The notes below the pieces were generated by a model. The model was given only the letters and a program-made list of their open reading frames with translations. It was not told where the DNA came from and did no database searches. A program made the position numbers and the translations under genes. 64,000 bases of DNA from Candidatus Paracaedibacteraceae bacterium (GTDB lineage Bacteria; Pseudomonadota; Alphaproteobacteria; Paracaedibacterales; Paracaedibacteraceae). The DNA lies in NCBI GenBank assembly GCA_019636055.1, contig JAHBYH010000002.1, positions 62,001-126,000 of the forward strand. Direction: 5' to 3'. Shown here one piece after another: positions 43,483 to 52,700 of this stretch; the first letter of the stretch is position 1; each line of letters opens with the position of its first letter.

Positions 43483-44586
43483 ATGTTAAGCTTATTTAGC
43501 GATCGTCCGCGCAATCCGTGGGGAGATCAGGAGCCTGCTCCGAAAAAAGAAAATGCGCCACACAGTGGGGATAATGTTTTTGATATTGATGAGACCATCG
43601 ATCAAATCCGAAAAAAATTCAAAGACTCCCTCGGCAGTGGAAATGGAGGGGGATCCAATAATGATGGTACACCAAAAAAATTATTCTCTCTGATTGGAAT
43701 TGCTGTCGTTGGTTTTTGGTTATCAACTGGGTTTTATTTTGTTCAAGAAGGCGATGAAGCCGTTGTTTTAAGATTTGGACAAATGGTTCGCATGGGACAA
43801 CCCGGTCTTAACTTTCATCTACCAACACCAATTGAACAACATATCGTTAAAAGTGTAAGTGCTCAAAACACCATTGACGGATCCATTAACACAAAAACAT
43901 CCAACGATGATGAGTCTCTGATTTTAACGGGTGATGAAAATGTTGTTCATACGAATTTCACTGTGTTTTGGAACATTAAAGACCTTCCTGATTATTTATT
44001 CACAGCACGAGCCCCTGATACCACGATTCGCATTGCTACAGAAAGTGTGCTCCGTGAAATTATAGGGCAAATGAATGCAAGAGATGCGTTGACCAAAAAA
44101 CGTGAAGAAATTGGTGCACAAACCAAAGATTCTGTTCAAAAATTAATGGACCAATATAAACTGGGAGTCAATATTATCAACGTTCAACTTCAACGCGTTG
44201 CACCACCCAGTGAAGTTGTCGCCTCTTTTAGTGACCTGCAAGCGTCATTAACTGATGCTGAGCGTGCCCAAGCCGAAGCTCAAGGCTATCGTAATGATAT
44301 TTTGCCGCGTGCTCGAGGCCAAGCAGTCCAGATTCGCCAAGATGCTGAAGCTTACCGCAACGCAAAAATTGCCGAGGCCGAAGGTGAAGCCAATCGATTT
44401 AAGCAGGTTCTTGCATCCTATGACAAAAACAAAGCCGTTGCCCAAAAACGGATGTACTTAGATACAATGCAACGCACACTCAGTAAAACCAATGTTATGG
44501 TTTTTGATGGTAAAGCGGCACAAAGTGTCCTTCCCTATCTGCCGGTTGGTGACTTATCAAAAACGAAAAAGCAAGGGGGAGAATAA
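43483..44586 (+). CDS. hflK: FtsH protease modulator HflK
   Basis: A 367-residue SPFH-domain membrane protein. A Gly/Asn-rich cytoplasmic N-terminus (about 1-65) is followed by one span (LFSLIGIAVVGFWLSTGFYF), the SPFH domain (VQEGDEAVVLRFGQ...QPGLNFHLPTPIE) and a long coiled-coil with AERAQAEAQGYRNDILPRARG. HflK and HflC form a cage around FtsH in the inner membrane and limit its access to substrates. The stop is two bases from hflC. Confidence 0.95.
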   Translation: MLSLFSDRPRNPWGDQEPAPKKENAPHSGDNVFDIDETIDQIRKKFKDSLGSGNGGGSNNDGTPKKLFSLIGIAVVGFWLSTGFYFVQEGDEAVVLRFGQMVRMGQPGLNFHLPTPIEQHIVKSVSAQNTIDGSINTKTSNDDESLILTGDENVVHTNFTVFWNIKDLPDYLFTARAPDTTIRIATESVLREIIGQMNARDALTKKREEIGAQTKDSVQKLMDQYKLGVNIINVQLQRVAPPSEVVASFSDLQASLTDAERAQAEAQGYRNDILPRARGQAVQIRQDAEAYRNAKIAEAEGEANRFKQVLASYDKNKAVAQKRMYLDTMQRTLSKTNVMVFDGKAAQSVLPYLPVGDLSKTKKQGGE

Positions 44587-44588
44587 CC

Positions 44589-45464
44589 ATGTCAAATCGT
44601 AGTGTTGGTTTTTTTGCGCTTCTCGCTGTTATCTTTTTAGGACTGAGCAGTTCAGTATTTATGATTAACCAAATGCAACAAGCTATTGTCTTGCAATTTG
44701 GTGAATTACGCCGTGTTATCCAAGATCCCGGACTAAAATTTAAGGTTCCGTTTATTCAAGAAGTTATTATCTATGACAAACGGGTTCTCGATTTTGACTT
44801 ACCCGCCACAGATATTACACTCGGAGACCAAAAAAGGGTTCGTGTTGATACCTATACACGCTATCGGATCAGCGACCCGATTCAGTTTTTTAAATCGGTT
44901 AAACCTGCTAATGAATTAGGGACAGCTCGACGATTAGAAGCGCTTGTCGGATCTACTGTCAGAAACGTACTAGGTAAAGTTGAACTGCGTGAGTTATTAT
45001 CAGAAAATCGCTCAAAAATTATGCACCAAATTAATGAGGAAGTAAAAAGCCTCACAAAATCCCTTGGTCTTGATATTATTGATCTGCGTATTGTTCGTAC
45101 AGAACTACCCCCTGAAAACAGACCAGCCGTTTTTAACAGGATGAATGCAGATTTACAACGATACGCCAAAGAAAATCGTGCAACAGGGGATGAAAAGGCA
45201 CAGGAAATTAAATCAACCGCTGAAAAAGAAAGAACAACATTGCTGGCCGAAGCTTCGAAAGATGCTTTGATTCTGCGTGGTGAGGGGGACTCAAAAGCAA
45301 TCGCAATTATTGCAGATTCCATGGGCAAAGATCCAGAGTTCTATGGATTTTATAAATCAATGGAAACCTATGAGACCATACTAAAACCAGAGACAACACT
45401 GATCTTATCATCAGATAATGAGCTCTTTAAATATTTTAGTCATCCAGATCGCATCAGTCGTTAA
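44589..45464 (+). CDS. hflC: FtsH protease modulator HflC
   Basis: A 291-residue partner of HflK with one N-terminal span (GFFALLAVIFLGLSSSVFMI), an SPFH domain (QQAIVLQFGELRRVIQDPGLKFKVPFIQE), and the RTELPPENRPAVFNRMNADLQRYA stretch. The coiled-coil tail (AEKERTTLLAEASKDALILRGEGD) is typical. It starts two bases after hflK and lies 17 bases before degP. Confidence 0.95.
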   Translation: MSNRSVGFFALLAVIFLGLSSSVFMINQMQQAIVLQFGELRRVIQDPGLKFKVPFIQEVIIYDKRVLDFDLPATDITLGDQKRVRVDTYTRYRISDPIQFFKSVKPANELGTARRLEALVGSTVRNVLGKVELRELLSENRSKIMHQINEEVKSLTKSLGLDIIDLRIVRTELPPENRPAVFNRMNADLQRYAKENRATGDEKAQEIKSTAEKERTTLLAEASKDALILRGEGDSKAIAIIADSMGKDPEFYGFYKSMETYETILKPETTLILSSDNELFKYFSHPDRISR

Positions 45465-45481
45465 AGGAAGGGAAACGAACT

Positions 45482-47074
45482 ATGTCAAAATTAAAATTGC
45501 TGTTTTCAACATCAGTTATTGCCTCAAGCATGATTCTTGCCTCATCAACGTTTGCCCTCTCAGCTAAGGTTGATGATAAAAAAACCGAAACGATGACAGA
45601 AAAGAAAGTTGATCCTAAAAAAGAATCAACCTCGACAACGAAATATGACATCAGCAAAGGTTTTTCAGCTGTGGCTGAAAAAGCTATACCATCTGTTGTT
45701 AATGTCTCAACCACACAAGTCATCGAAGGTCGGGATAAAAATATTCCACAACTACCGCCGGGATCCCCGTTTGAAGATCTTTTTAAAGATTTTCTTGACC
45801 AAATGGACAAACCAAAACGGGTTCAGTCTCTGGGTTCAGGGTTTATCGTTAAGGTTGAACCAAAAGGGGATGATGCCTATCTTTATGTAGTGACCAATTT
45901 CCATGTAGTCAACGAGGCAAAGAAAATTAGCATTGTCCTACACGACGGAACAGAATTGGATGCAACCATTCAGGCTGTTGATGAACGAACGGACCTTGCT
46001 ATGCTCAAGATAAAATTGAATAGCATTAAAGAGGAAAAACGCAAGTTTATTCCTGTTCAATGGGCCGACTCTAATAAAGTTAACGTTGGTGACTGGTGTG
46101 TTGCCATCGGTAATCCTTTCGGGCTTGGCAGTACAGTAACATCAGGAATCATCTCTAATCGTTCTCGAAATATTGGCGTCCGCGGCGCAAAAAGCCGCGT
46201 TAGTGAATATGTGGATGACTTCATGCAACATGATGCCTCCATTAACATGGGAAACTCTGGCGGACCGTTATTTGACCTTGATGGTAAAGTTATTGGTGTT
46301 AATACGGCCATTTTTTCACCGAGTGGTGGTAACGTTGGTATTGGTTTTGCAATTCCATCCAATCTTGTCAAAGAAACCGTTGACCAATTGATTGAATTTG
46401 GCCGAACAAAACGCGGTTGGCTCGGTGTTCGCATCCAAAACGTCACAGATGAAATGGCTGAAAGCCTTGGTTTTGGCAAAGCTCGTGGCGCCATTGTTGG
46501 GTCTGTCACACCAAAAGGGCCTGCGGCTGTGGCTGGTATTGAGCCCGGTGACATCATTCTCGAATTTGATGGCAAAGAAATTAATGAGAAATCCCGTTTA
46601 TCCCGTGTTGTCGGTGAAACCGAAGTGGGTAAAAAAGTCAAAGTCAAACTATGGCGCAAAGGCAAAGAAGTTCCTGTTGAAGTTGCATTAGGGGAGTTTG
46701 AAACATCGACAGACGGTATTCCAACAGAATCAAAAGATAAAAAAGATACGACCTCGCCTCAAGAAACAAGTGAAGTTCTAGGACTTAAAGTTTCAAAGAT
46801 AACAGGTCCTCTATCTCAACAGTTTAAGATTAAGGAAGACATGACAGGTGCTGTTGTCGTCGGCATCACAGGAGACAGTCCTGCAGCAAGCATTCTTCGC
46901 CCTGGCGACGTAATCACAGAAGTCAACCAAACAGATATTAAATCACCAGAAGAACTAATTAAAGCTGTTGAGGACGCAAAAAAACTAAAACGCAAGAATA
47001 TAACATTCTTGATTAGCCGCGCAGGCGAAATGGTTTACATTACAACCAAAATCGAAGATGATTTGAAAAGTTAA
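45482..47074 (+). CDS. degP: Periplasmic serine protease DegP/Do family
   Basis: A 530-residue exported protease with chaperone activity. The signal peptide covers about 1-27. The trypsin-like domain has the triad His in VVTNFHVVNEA, Asp in DERTDLAMLK and Ser in MGNSGGPLFD. Two PDZ domains follow (GWLGVRIQNV ... and EVLGLKVSKIT ...). It degrades or refolds damaged envelope proteins. Its position after hflKC is conserved in alphaproteobacteria (often called MucD or DegQ), so the exact paralogue name is uncertain. Confidence 0.92.
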   Translation: MSKLKLLFSTSVIASSMILASSTFALSAKVDDKKTETMTEKKVDPKKESTSTTKYDISKGFSAVAEKAIPSVVNVSTTQVIEGRDKNIPQLPPGSPFEDLFKDFLDQMDKPKRVQSLGSGFIVKVEPKGDDAYLYVVTNFHVVNEAKKISIVLHDGTELDATIQAVDERTDLAMLKIKLNSIKEEKRKFIPVQWADSNKVNVGDWCVAIGNPFGLGSTVTSGIISNRSRNIGVRGAKSRVSEYVDDFMQHDASINMGNSGGPLFDLDGKVIGVNTAIFSPSGGNVGIGFAIPSNLVKETVDQLIEFGRTKRGWLGVRIQNVTDEMAESLGFGKARGAIVGSVTPKGPAAVAGIEPGDIILEFDGKEINEKSRLSRVVGETEVGKKVKVKLWRKGKEVPVEVALGEFETSTDGIPTESKDKKDTTSPQETSEVLGLKVSKITGPLSQQFKIKEDMTGAVVVGITGDSPAASILRPGDVITEVNQTDIKSPEELIKAVEDAKKLKRKNITFLISRAGEMVYITTKIEDDLKS

Positions 47075-47082
47075 TGTTATAA

Positions 47083-47102
47083 GGCCTCTTTTCGGAGAGG
47101 CC
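47083..47102 (+). terminator. GC-rich hairpin after degP
   Basis: GGCCTCT-TTTCGG-AGAGGCC forms a 7-bp stem just after the degP stop. It lacks a proper T-run (CCCTTCAC follows), so it may be a weak terminator or an mRNA-stabilising hairpin. Confidence 0.5.
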
Positions 47103-47121
47103 CCCTTCACTACAAGGAGAA

Positions 47122-47234
47122 ATACTTATCGTTGTTCAAGTTAACCTTGAACAACGCAATCAGAGGCAAAGCCTAATAACCTAAGTGAGCAACGAATTTA
47201 ACGATATCAGAGTCCGATGGGATAACTTTATAAA
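47122..47234 (+). repeat. Degenerate repeat copy A, upstream of mscS
   Basis: This stretch matches 49575-49680 with the same spacing: TTGTTCAAGTT, then 44 bases, then GAGCAACGA in both copies, and scattered matches beyond. Read in frame it gives IVVQVNLEQRNQRQSLIT, stop, VSNEFNDIRVRWDNFIK, which lines up without gaps with the small ORF at 49552 (IIVQVEFRSRNKKRL...SND). An 11-bp inverted repeat, CGTTGTTCAAG...CTTGAACAACG around TTAAC (47130-47156), lies inside it. Probably a decayed copy of a small gene or element. Confidence 0.45.
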
Positions 47235-47253
47235 ATAACCTGAGGGGAACACC

Positions 47254-49452
47254 ATGCTATTTATCAAGAAACTGACTTTACTGCTTTTTGTTTTGTTTTC
47301 ATTCGGACATGCTTCTGATTCAGTTAATGGTTCGGATCAAGATCTATCGCAACAAAAAAATGAGCTAATCGGAACATTAACAACATTGGTTGGCAAAAAA
47401 GAAAAAGTCGTTGATAAAACAGGTGACGTCAAAGTTAAGATTAATGATCTCAAGGATGCGGTTCAGCTTTTGGAAAATAAAAATGAACGTGCTAAAATTA
47501 TCAAAGCCCTCTCTGCCTTAGCCCTGTTAAAACAAGAAGCTGAGAAAAAACAAGAGACTGTTGAATATATATCCTCAAAAATAACAGGAGCCATTGAAAT
47601 AACGACCGAAGCGGTTATCAATTCGATAAAACTATTGGCTCGTACTCCAGACACCATTGCAACACAAATTACATATCTGCAAGAAGATGCGGGATACAGG
47701 TCAAATAGTTATATTCTAATGATGATCATGATAACAGCGATCCTTGCCGGGTTAATGGCTGAATACCTGATTCGACGTTTTTTTGTTTGGTCAGGATCAA
47801 CCCAAGAACACGAATATCATATCAAAAAACTCCACCTTCATATTGTTCGTAATGTAACGCCTGTAATTGTTTTTGGTCTCGTCGGGTACCTCACCATTCA
47901 TTTCTCACAACCGGAAAGTAATATCATTACATTTCGCGGCTATAAAGCTATGAATTTCATTATGATGTTACGAACAATGTGGCTCTTGGCTAAAGTTTTA
48001 TTCGAGACACGTCAAACCACGCCCAATCAATCCTCAACACCTGGTTTTCAATTTATGTTGGCCGGCATCCAAACTGTTGTCATTGGCGTGTTGTTTGCCG
48101 AAGTTGGTTATTACATGGGAATGCGGGAACTTGCTATTGATACTTGGCTTAAGATTATTGGTTTTGGCGTCATGAGCTTAACCATTATTGCAATCCACCG
48201 GAACCGCAGCATAATTCAGTCCCACTTTAAACCAGATGACGAATACTTGTCCGGTTTTTCATTGGGTGTTGCAAAACTAATCGAGATTATCTTTAGAAAA
48301 AGCCCACAGATAATTAGTCTTCTGTTTATAATCAGCTTTGTCCTGTGGCTTGTCGATATGGATTTAGTGGCAAAATTTCTGGCTGTCGCTTTAATCAAAA
48401 CAATAATAGCAATGGCAATTTTTATCTTTGGTCGCGACCAACTATATTTATGGATTTTTCATCGAAAACAAGCAAAGCTAACATCAGAAATTCAGCAAAA
48501 TCGCTTGGGAATAACCTATCTCAAAGATTCAAGCACTAACATCCTTCAACTCATTTGGCATGGAATGTTCATTTTAACCTTCAGCGAAATCTGGGGAGCC
48601 GATCCCATTGAAATTGCCACAGCCCCTGATGTACAACCGTACATCTCCAAAGCAATATCGATTGGCATTATTTTAGTCATTATTAGAACGCTTTGGGGCT
48701 GGTCTGACCACATTGCCCAAGCCCATATACGGGGTCGACTTGTCGGCAAGAAAATTGTTGAGTCTTCTCAGTTTGTCAAAACAGTGACCCCCATTTTAAA
48801 TAGTGTTGCCCATTGGGTCTTAACCATCATGGCAATTATCCTGATTTTGATTGAGTTGGGGCAAGATGTACGCCCAATGCTCTACAGTTTGGGTGTCATT
48901 GGTATTGCGATCTCATTGGGTGCCCAAAGTTTAGTCAAAGACATCATTAATGGAATATTGACTTTGATGGAAGGAAACATTGCTGTTGGCGAAGTTGTAA
49001 CCATCGGCGCGAATACAGGAACCGTTGAGTCATTATCACTGCGCAGCATTGTTCTTCGCCATTTTAGTGGTGCCTTGCAAACAATTCCTTTCTCTGAAGT
49101 CACCAACATTATTAATAAATCACGTGATTATAGCAGTTATGGCATTAACTTTTCTATTCCTCATCGTACAGACCAAACTCGCGCTATTGAAGTCTTAAAT
49201 TTAGCCTTTAATGATATCAAAGCTGATACCACGTTTGGAACAATGATCCTAGCAGATATGGTTATCACCGGAGTGGATATGATTTCAGATACAGGCATTA
49301 CAATCACAGGTTTTGTTCGCATTAAACCAGATCCAGGGAATAGATTTGGCCGTGCTTTTAACAGATATTTACAGCAACGAATGGATCAAGCAAACTTATA
49401 TCCACCGGCATCGCAACGCGTTATTAATGAAAGTAATGTTATAACTGATTAG
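47254..49452 (+). CDS. Large MscS-type mechanosensitive channel
   Basis: A 732-residue protein of the longer MscS/MscK-like class. It has a signal peptide (MLFIKKLTLLLFVLFSFGHA), a periplasmic coiled-coil part (about 25-140), around ten membrane spans and the MscS core: the pore helix VIGIAISLGAQSLVKDIINGILTLMEG, the beta domain VGEVVTIGANTGTVESLSLRSIVLR and QTIPFSEVTNIINKSRD. Such channels open under membrane tension and protect against osmotic shock, relevant for a bacterium that moves between host cytoplasm and outside. Degenerate repeat copies lie on both sides of the gene. Confidence 0.9.
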   Translation: MLFIKKLTLLLFVLFSFGHASDSVNGSDQDLSQQKNELIGTLTTLVGKKEKVVDKTGDVKVKINDLKDAVQLLENKNERAKIIKALSALALLKQEAEKKQETVEYISSKITGAIEITTEAVINSIKLLARTPDTIATQITYLQEDAGYRSNSYILMMIMITAILAGLMAEYLIRRFFVWSGSTQEHEYHIKKLHLHIVRNVTPVIVFGLVGYLTIHFSQPESNIITFRGYKAMNFIMMLRTMWLLAKVLFETRQTTPNQSSTPGFQFMLAGIQTVVIGVLFAEVGYYMGMRELAIDTWLKIIGFGVMSLTIIAIHRNRSIIQSHFKPDDEYLSGFSLGVAKLIEIIFRKSPQIISLLFIISFVLWLVDMDLVAKFLAVALIKTIIAMAIFIFGRDQLYLWIFHRKQAKLTSEIQQNRLGITYLKDSSTNILQLIWHGMFILTFSEIWGADPIEIATAPDVQPYISKAISIGIILVIIRTLWGWSDHIAQAHIRGRLVGKKIVESSQFVKTVTPILNSVAHWVLTIMAIILILIELGQDVRPMLYSLGVIGIAISLGAQSLVKDIINGILTLMEGNIAVGEVVTIGANTGTVESLSLRSIVLRHFSGALQTIPFSEVTNIINKSRDYSSYGINFSIPHRTDQTRAIEVLNLAFNDIKADTTFGTMILADMVITGVDMISDTGITITGFVRIKPDPGNRFGRAFNRYLQQRMDQANLYPPASQRVINESNVITD

Positions 49453-49551
49453 AGCTATGCAAAGCAAAGTAATTCTCTAATTCTAGCCTGTTTAGGATCA
49501 GGCATGGGCATCCGAAAACCAAAAATGGGCTATAATATTAAGGGAATTCGA

Positions 49552-49680
49552 ATGAACTTAAGGATTAGATTGCATAAGCATATAATTGTTCAAGTTGAGT
49601 TTAGAAGCAGGAACAAGAAGCGACTTTACAATAAGTACACGAGCAACGATGTGACGTACATCCAAGACCAAATGGAATGA
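49552..49680 (+). CDS. Small ORF (42 aa), related to the sequence upstream of mscS
   Basis: ATG 49552 is preceded by AAGGGA at a good distance and by a TATAAT at 49531-49536. The product is basic, MNLRIRLHKHIIVQVEFRSR..., ending YIQDQME. The second half resembles the in-frame reading of the degenerate copy at 47122-47234 (IxVQV, RN, SN conserved without gaps). No known family. It may be a real small gene, the remnant of a longer one, or part of an intergenic repeat that happens to be open. Confidence 0.35.
   Translation: MNLRIRLHKHIIVQVEFRSRNKKRLYNKYTSNDVTYIQDQME
49575..49680 (+). repeat. Degenerate repeat copy B, downstream of mscS
   Basis: Second copy of the element described at 47122-47234, in the same orientation, about 2.45 kb further on. 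The two identical blocks (TTGTTCAAGTT and GAGCAACGA) are exactly 44 bases apart in both copies. The pair flanks the mscS gene. Confidence 0.45.
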
Positions 49681-49752
49681 TTATAGTTCACTACTCAGTA
49701 ATAAAACTGATGCTTTGTAAAATTCAGTATGAGACTTCTCTGAGTCCTAACT

Positions 49753-52700
49753 TTAGAATTTCACACCAATTTTTAAGAACCCTTCATATGAATGTTGATG
49801 ACGCCCTGTATCAGAGTTAATACTCAGCGTGATATAAACATTATTACTATAGAGTTTGGTCACACCCGCGCCAAGGCTGATCATGTTATTTGGCGTGTTG
49901 CCTGATGTAATGGTGAAATTTGAATTGCCACCGATAAAGGAACTGGTAACTTTATCAGATTGGGAATAGGTACGTCTGTATAAATAACCCATTTTCAAGA
50001 AACCATATAATTGAGACCCATCAACATTATCATAAACAAGTTTTGCTATTTGTGTACTAACTTTAGTCTGAAATGCTCGACGTGTTTGACCTTTGACTCG
50101 AAGTCCAAGAGTGCCAGCACCAGATTCTGTATATCCATTATCGCTTAGGGAAATCAGACCAAAGCTTGCCATTGGTGTAACGATATAATCAGATCCGATT
50201 CCGATATCATAACCGGATTCAAGTGTTGCGCCATATTGTTGAGCAGTATGCTTATGCTTAGCTGAAGCAGAAAATCCTGTAAAATTGATAAGTCTCTTTT
50301 CCTTGATTCGATTGAACCCATATCCAACAATTCCACTAACATACCAAGATGGTGTGATTTTATAATTCCCATAAACTCCAAGTTGATAACTGCGAATCCA
50401 ACCCTTTCCGTAGTCATTGCTTAAGCTATAATTATTGCGACCAAAGCTTCCCATGACCCCGAGTAATAATTGACTTGTTACTTGATGATCGATACCAGCT
50501 TGATTGGTATATAAAGTTGAGGTGAGTTCAGGGACAAACGCTCCGGGAGCGCGATAGGATTTTTGGGTAAATTTCTTAGCACTTCCATTCATCCAAATCG
50601 TTGTCTGACCGATTTTTGTCTTCAAGGAATCTAAGATAGGCATGTTTGACTTGCCTTTGATATAGCTTATCGGTGACGATATCGGAACACGTGTTGATTT
50701 TTGAGACAGTGAAGATACTGTTTTAGCCGTAGGTTTTGTTAGATCCTCAACAAGATTAGCAAAGGGTTTGCTGTTATCAGAATGCTCTAGGGGATTATGC
50801 AGCCTATCAAGGACAGATTGTTGATTGTCAAGGGCTTCAAAAGATGTTGTTGCCATGATAACACCATGACTTGCAGGACTTAAGCGATTCAAGGCATCAT
50901 TCAAATCGGGTTGCTTTAGTTTGCTGATAGCTTGAACTGCTTCATTTAAAGTCCCCTCTGGATTCGTTGTATTATCCAAATTTTCTGCAACTTCGCCAGC
51001 ATTACCATCAGGGGCAAGGTTCGATAGCGATGCAACTTTTTTCAGCGTTAAAAAGACTTTGTTTGGCGTGGTATAATCTGGAGAGACATCGAAGAGTGAG
51101 CTATATTCATTAACAAAATTTGTAAATTGACCGTTGAGGATTGCTGCACTCAGGATTTCATAGGTATAGGTTTGTCCTTGGATGTAGTTTCCAGCCAAAG
51201 GAATAACTTTCAGAATACTGGTGCCCCCCAAAGTTGCTGTTCCTGTGGCTGTTATATGGTCAGCATTTCCATCAAGATCACTCACTTCGCATTCATAGGT
51301 TCCACCACTTGAGTAGTCAATATTTATATACGTTTGGCTTCCGATAGAATTTCCGGGAGCAACCACACCTCTGACATCTGCCGAAGCAAGAGTTGCATTT
51401 CCTGAAAGGCGGGCACCTGAGTTAACTGTTACAGAAGCATTAGGCAAACTACCGTTAATTTTGAGCTCGTCTTTTGAAACAGTAATATTCCCTGTATAAT
51501 TATTGTTTGTCCCATTTAGCCTCAAAACTGTTGGTGTTGCCGAAGAGTTTTTTACTTCTAATGGCGCATTACCGGCAGCCCAGTTTGTTACGTCAAAATT
51601 GGCTCCTGCATGACCATTGGTATCAATTGCACCACCGGCAGCTCCTGCCATGATTAAAGCACGTGAGGTTGTGAAATTATTACTTCCAAGTCTTAGGGTT
51701 CCTTGAGTATTATTGACACCATCACCCAGAGTTAAGCCACCCGAAACATCCCCAAGGTTGGCATCACTGCTGACTTGTATAAGACCATTATTGATAACCG
51801 TTCCACCTGTATAGGTATTAATAGCAGACAGAATGAGTAAGCCTTGACCTTTTTTAGTCAAAGTTTGACCGTTCCAGCCGCTCGTCACGCCAGCTTGATC
51901 CGCAAGAACAATATCAGCCTCAAACGTGTCGGTTGCATTTGTTAGAGTAAATTCACCAATCTTTGCAGCAGCATCAGAGGCTATCCACGCCAAGGCAAGG
52001 TTGACACCAAACTCCGTTGCATTCGAATAAGCTGTGATCAACACATAGTCTGTTGCCGTTGTCGCACTGAAGGCAGGAACAGACCCATTGATATTAGCTG
52101 CTCTTATAATTGGATAGGCTGTGGAATTTAGATTACTTGCTTTAAAGGCAGTTTGTCCCCCTGTTGTGAACCCTGTAATCTCTAATGTTCCACCAACATT
52201 GGCTGTTCCTGTCGCATTAATCAATGGGTTTTGAGTCGCACCAAGGGCAACAGATAGTGTTCCTACTGTTTGGTTTAAATCACCAGATAGATTGATAGTT
52301 GCCCCATCATTGATATGGGTTTTAGCCCCGACTCCAATCGTAAAATTATCTGCAGCAAAGTTTCCAGATTGACCAAACGTTAATGTTCCACCATTGACGT
52401 TAACATCCCCTGTAATATTCGAACTTGTACTGGTGAATGTTAGATTTCCTGGCCCTGCGAGTGTGATATTCCCGGCACCGGTCACGGACCCCGGATACGT
52501 AATGGCATCAGAGCGATTAATAATTAAGTTACTGTTATTTTCAAGGGCAATATTTCCTGCGACTTGACCTGTTGTTCCACCATTTCCAATTCGTAAGGTA
52601 CCGCCTTTAACCGTTGTTGTTCCTGTGTATAGGTTAACACCAGTCAGGGTTAGGGTTGAGCCCCCAGCTGTGTTGTCCACTGTCAACCCACCTGTTCCGG

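Larger units (their letters stand above)
49453..49752. other. 300-base region between mscS and the autotransporter
   Basis: Holds one small ORF (49552-49680) with a TATAAT at 49531 and an AAGGGA ribosome site, plus repeat copy B. The remainder is without recognisable features; there is no clear terminator for mscS or for the convergent autotransporter. Confidence 0.5.
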
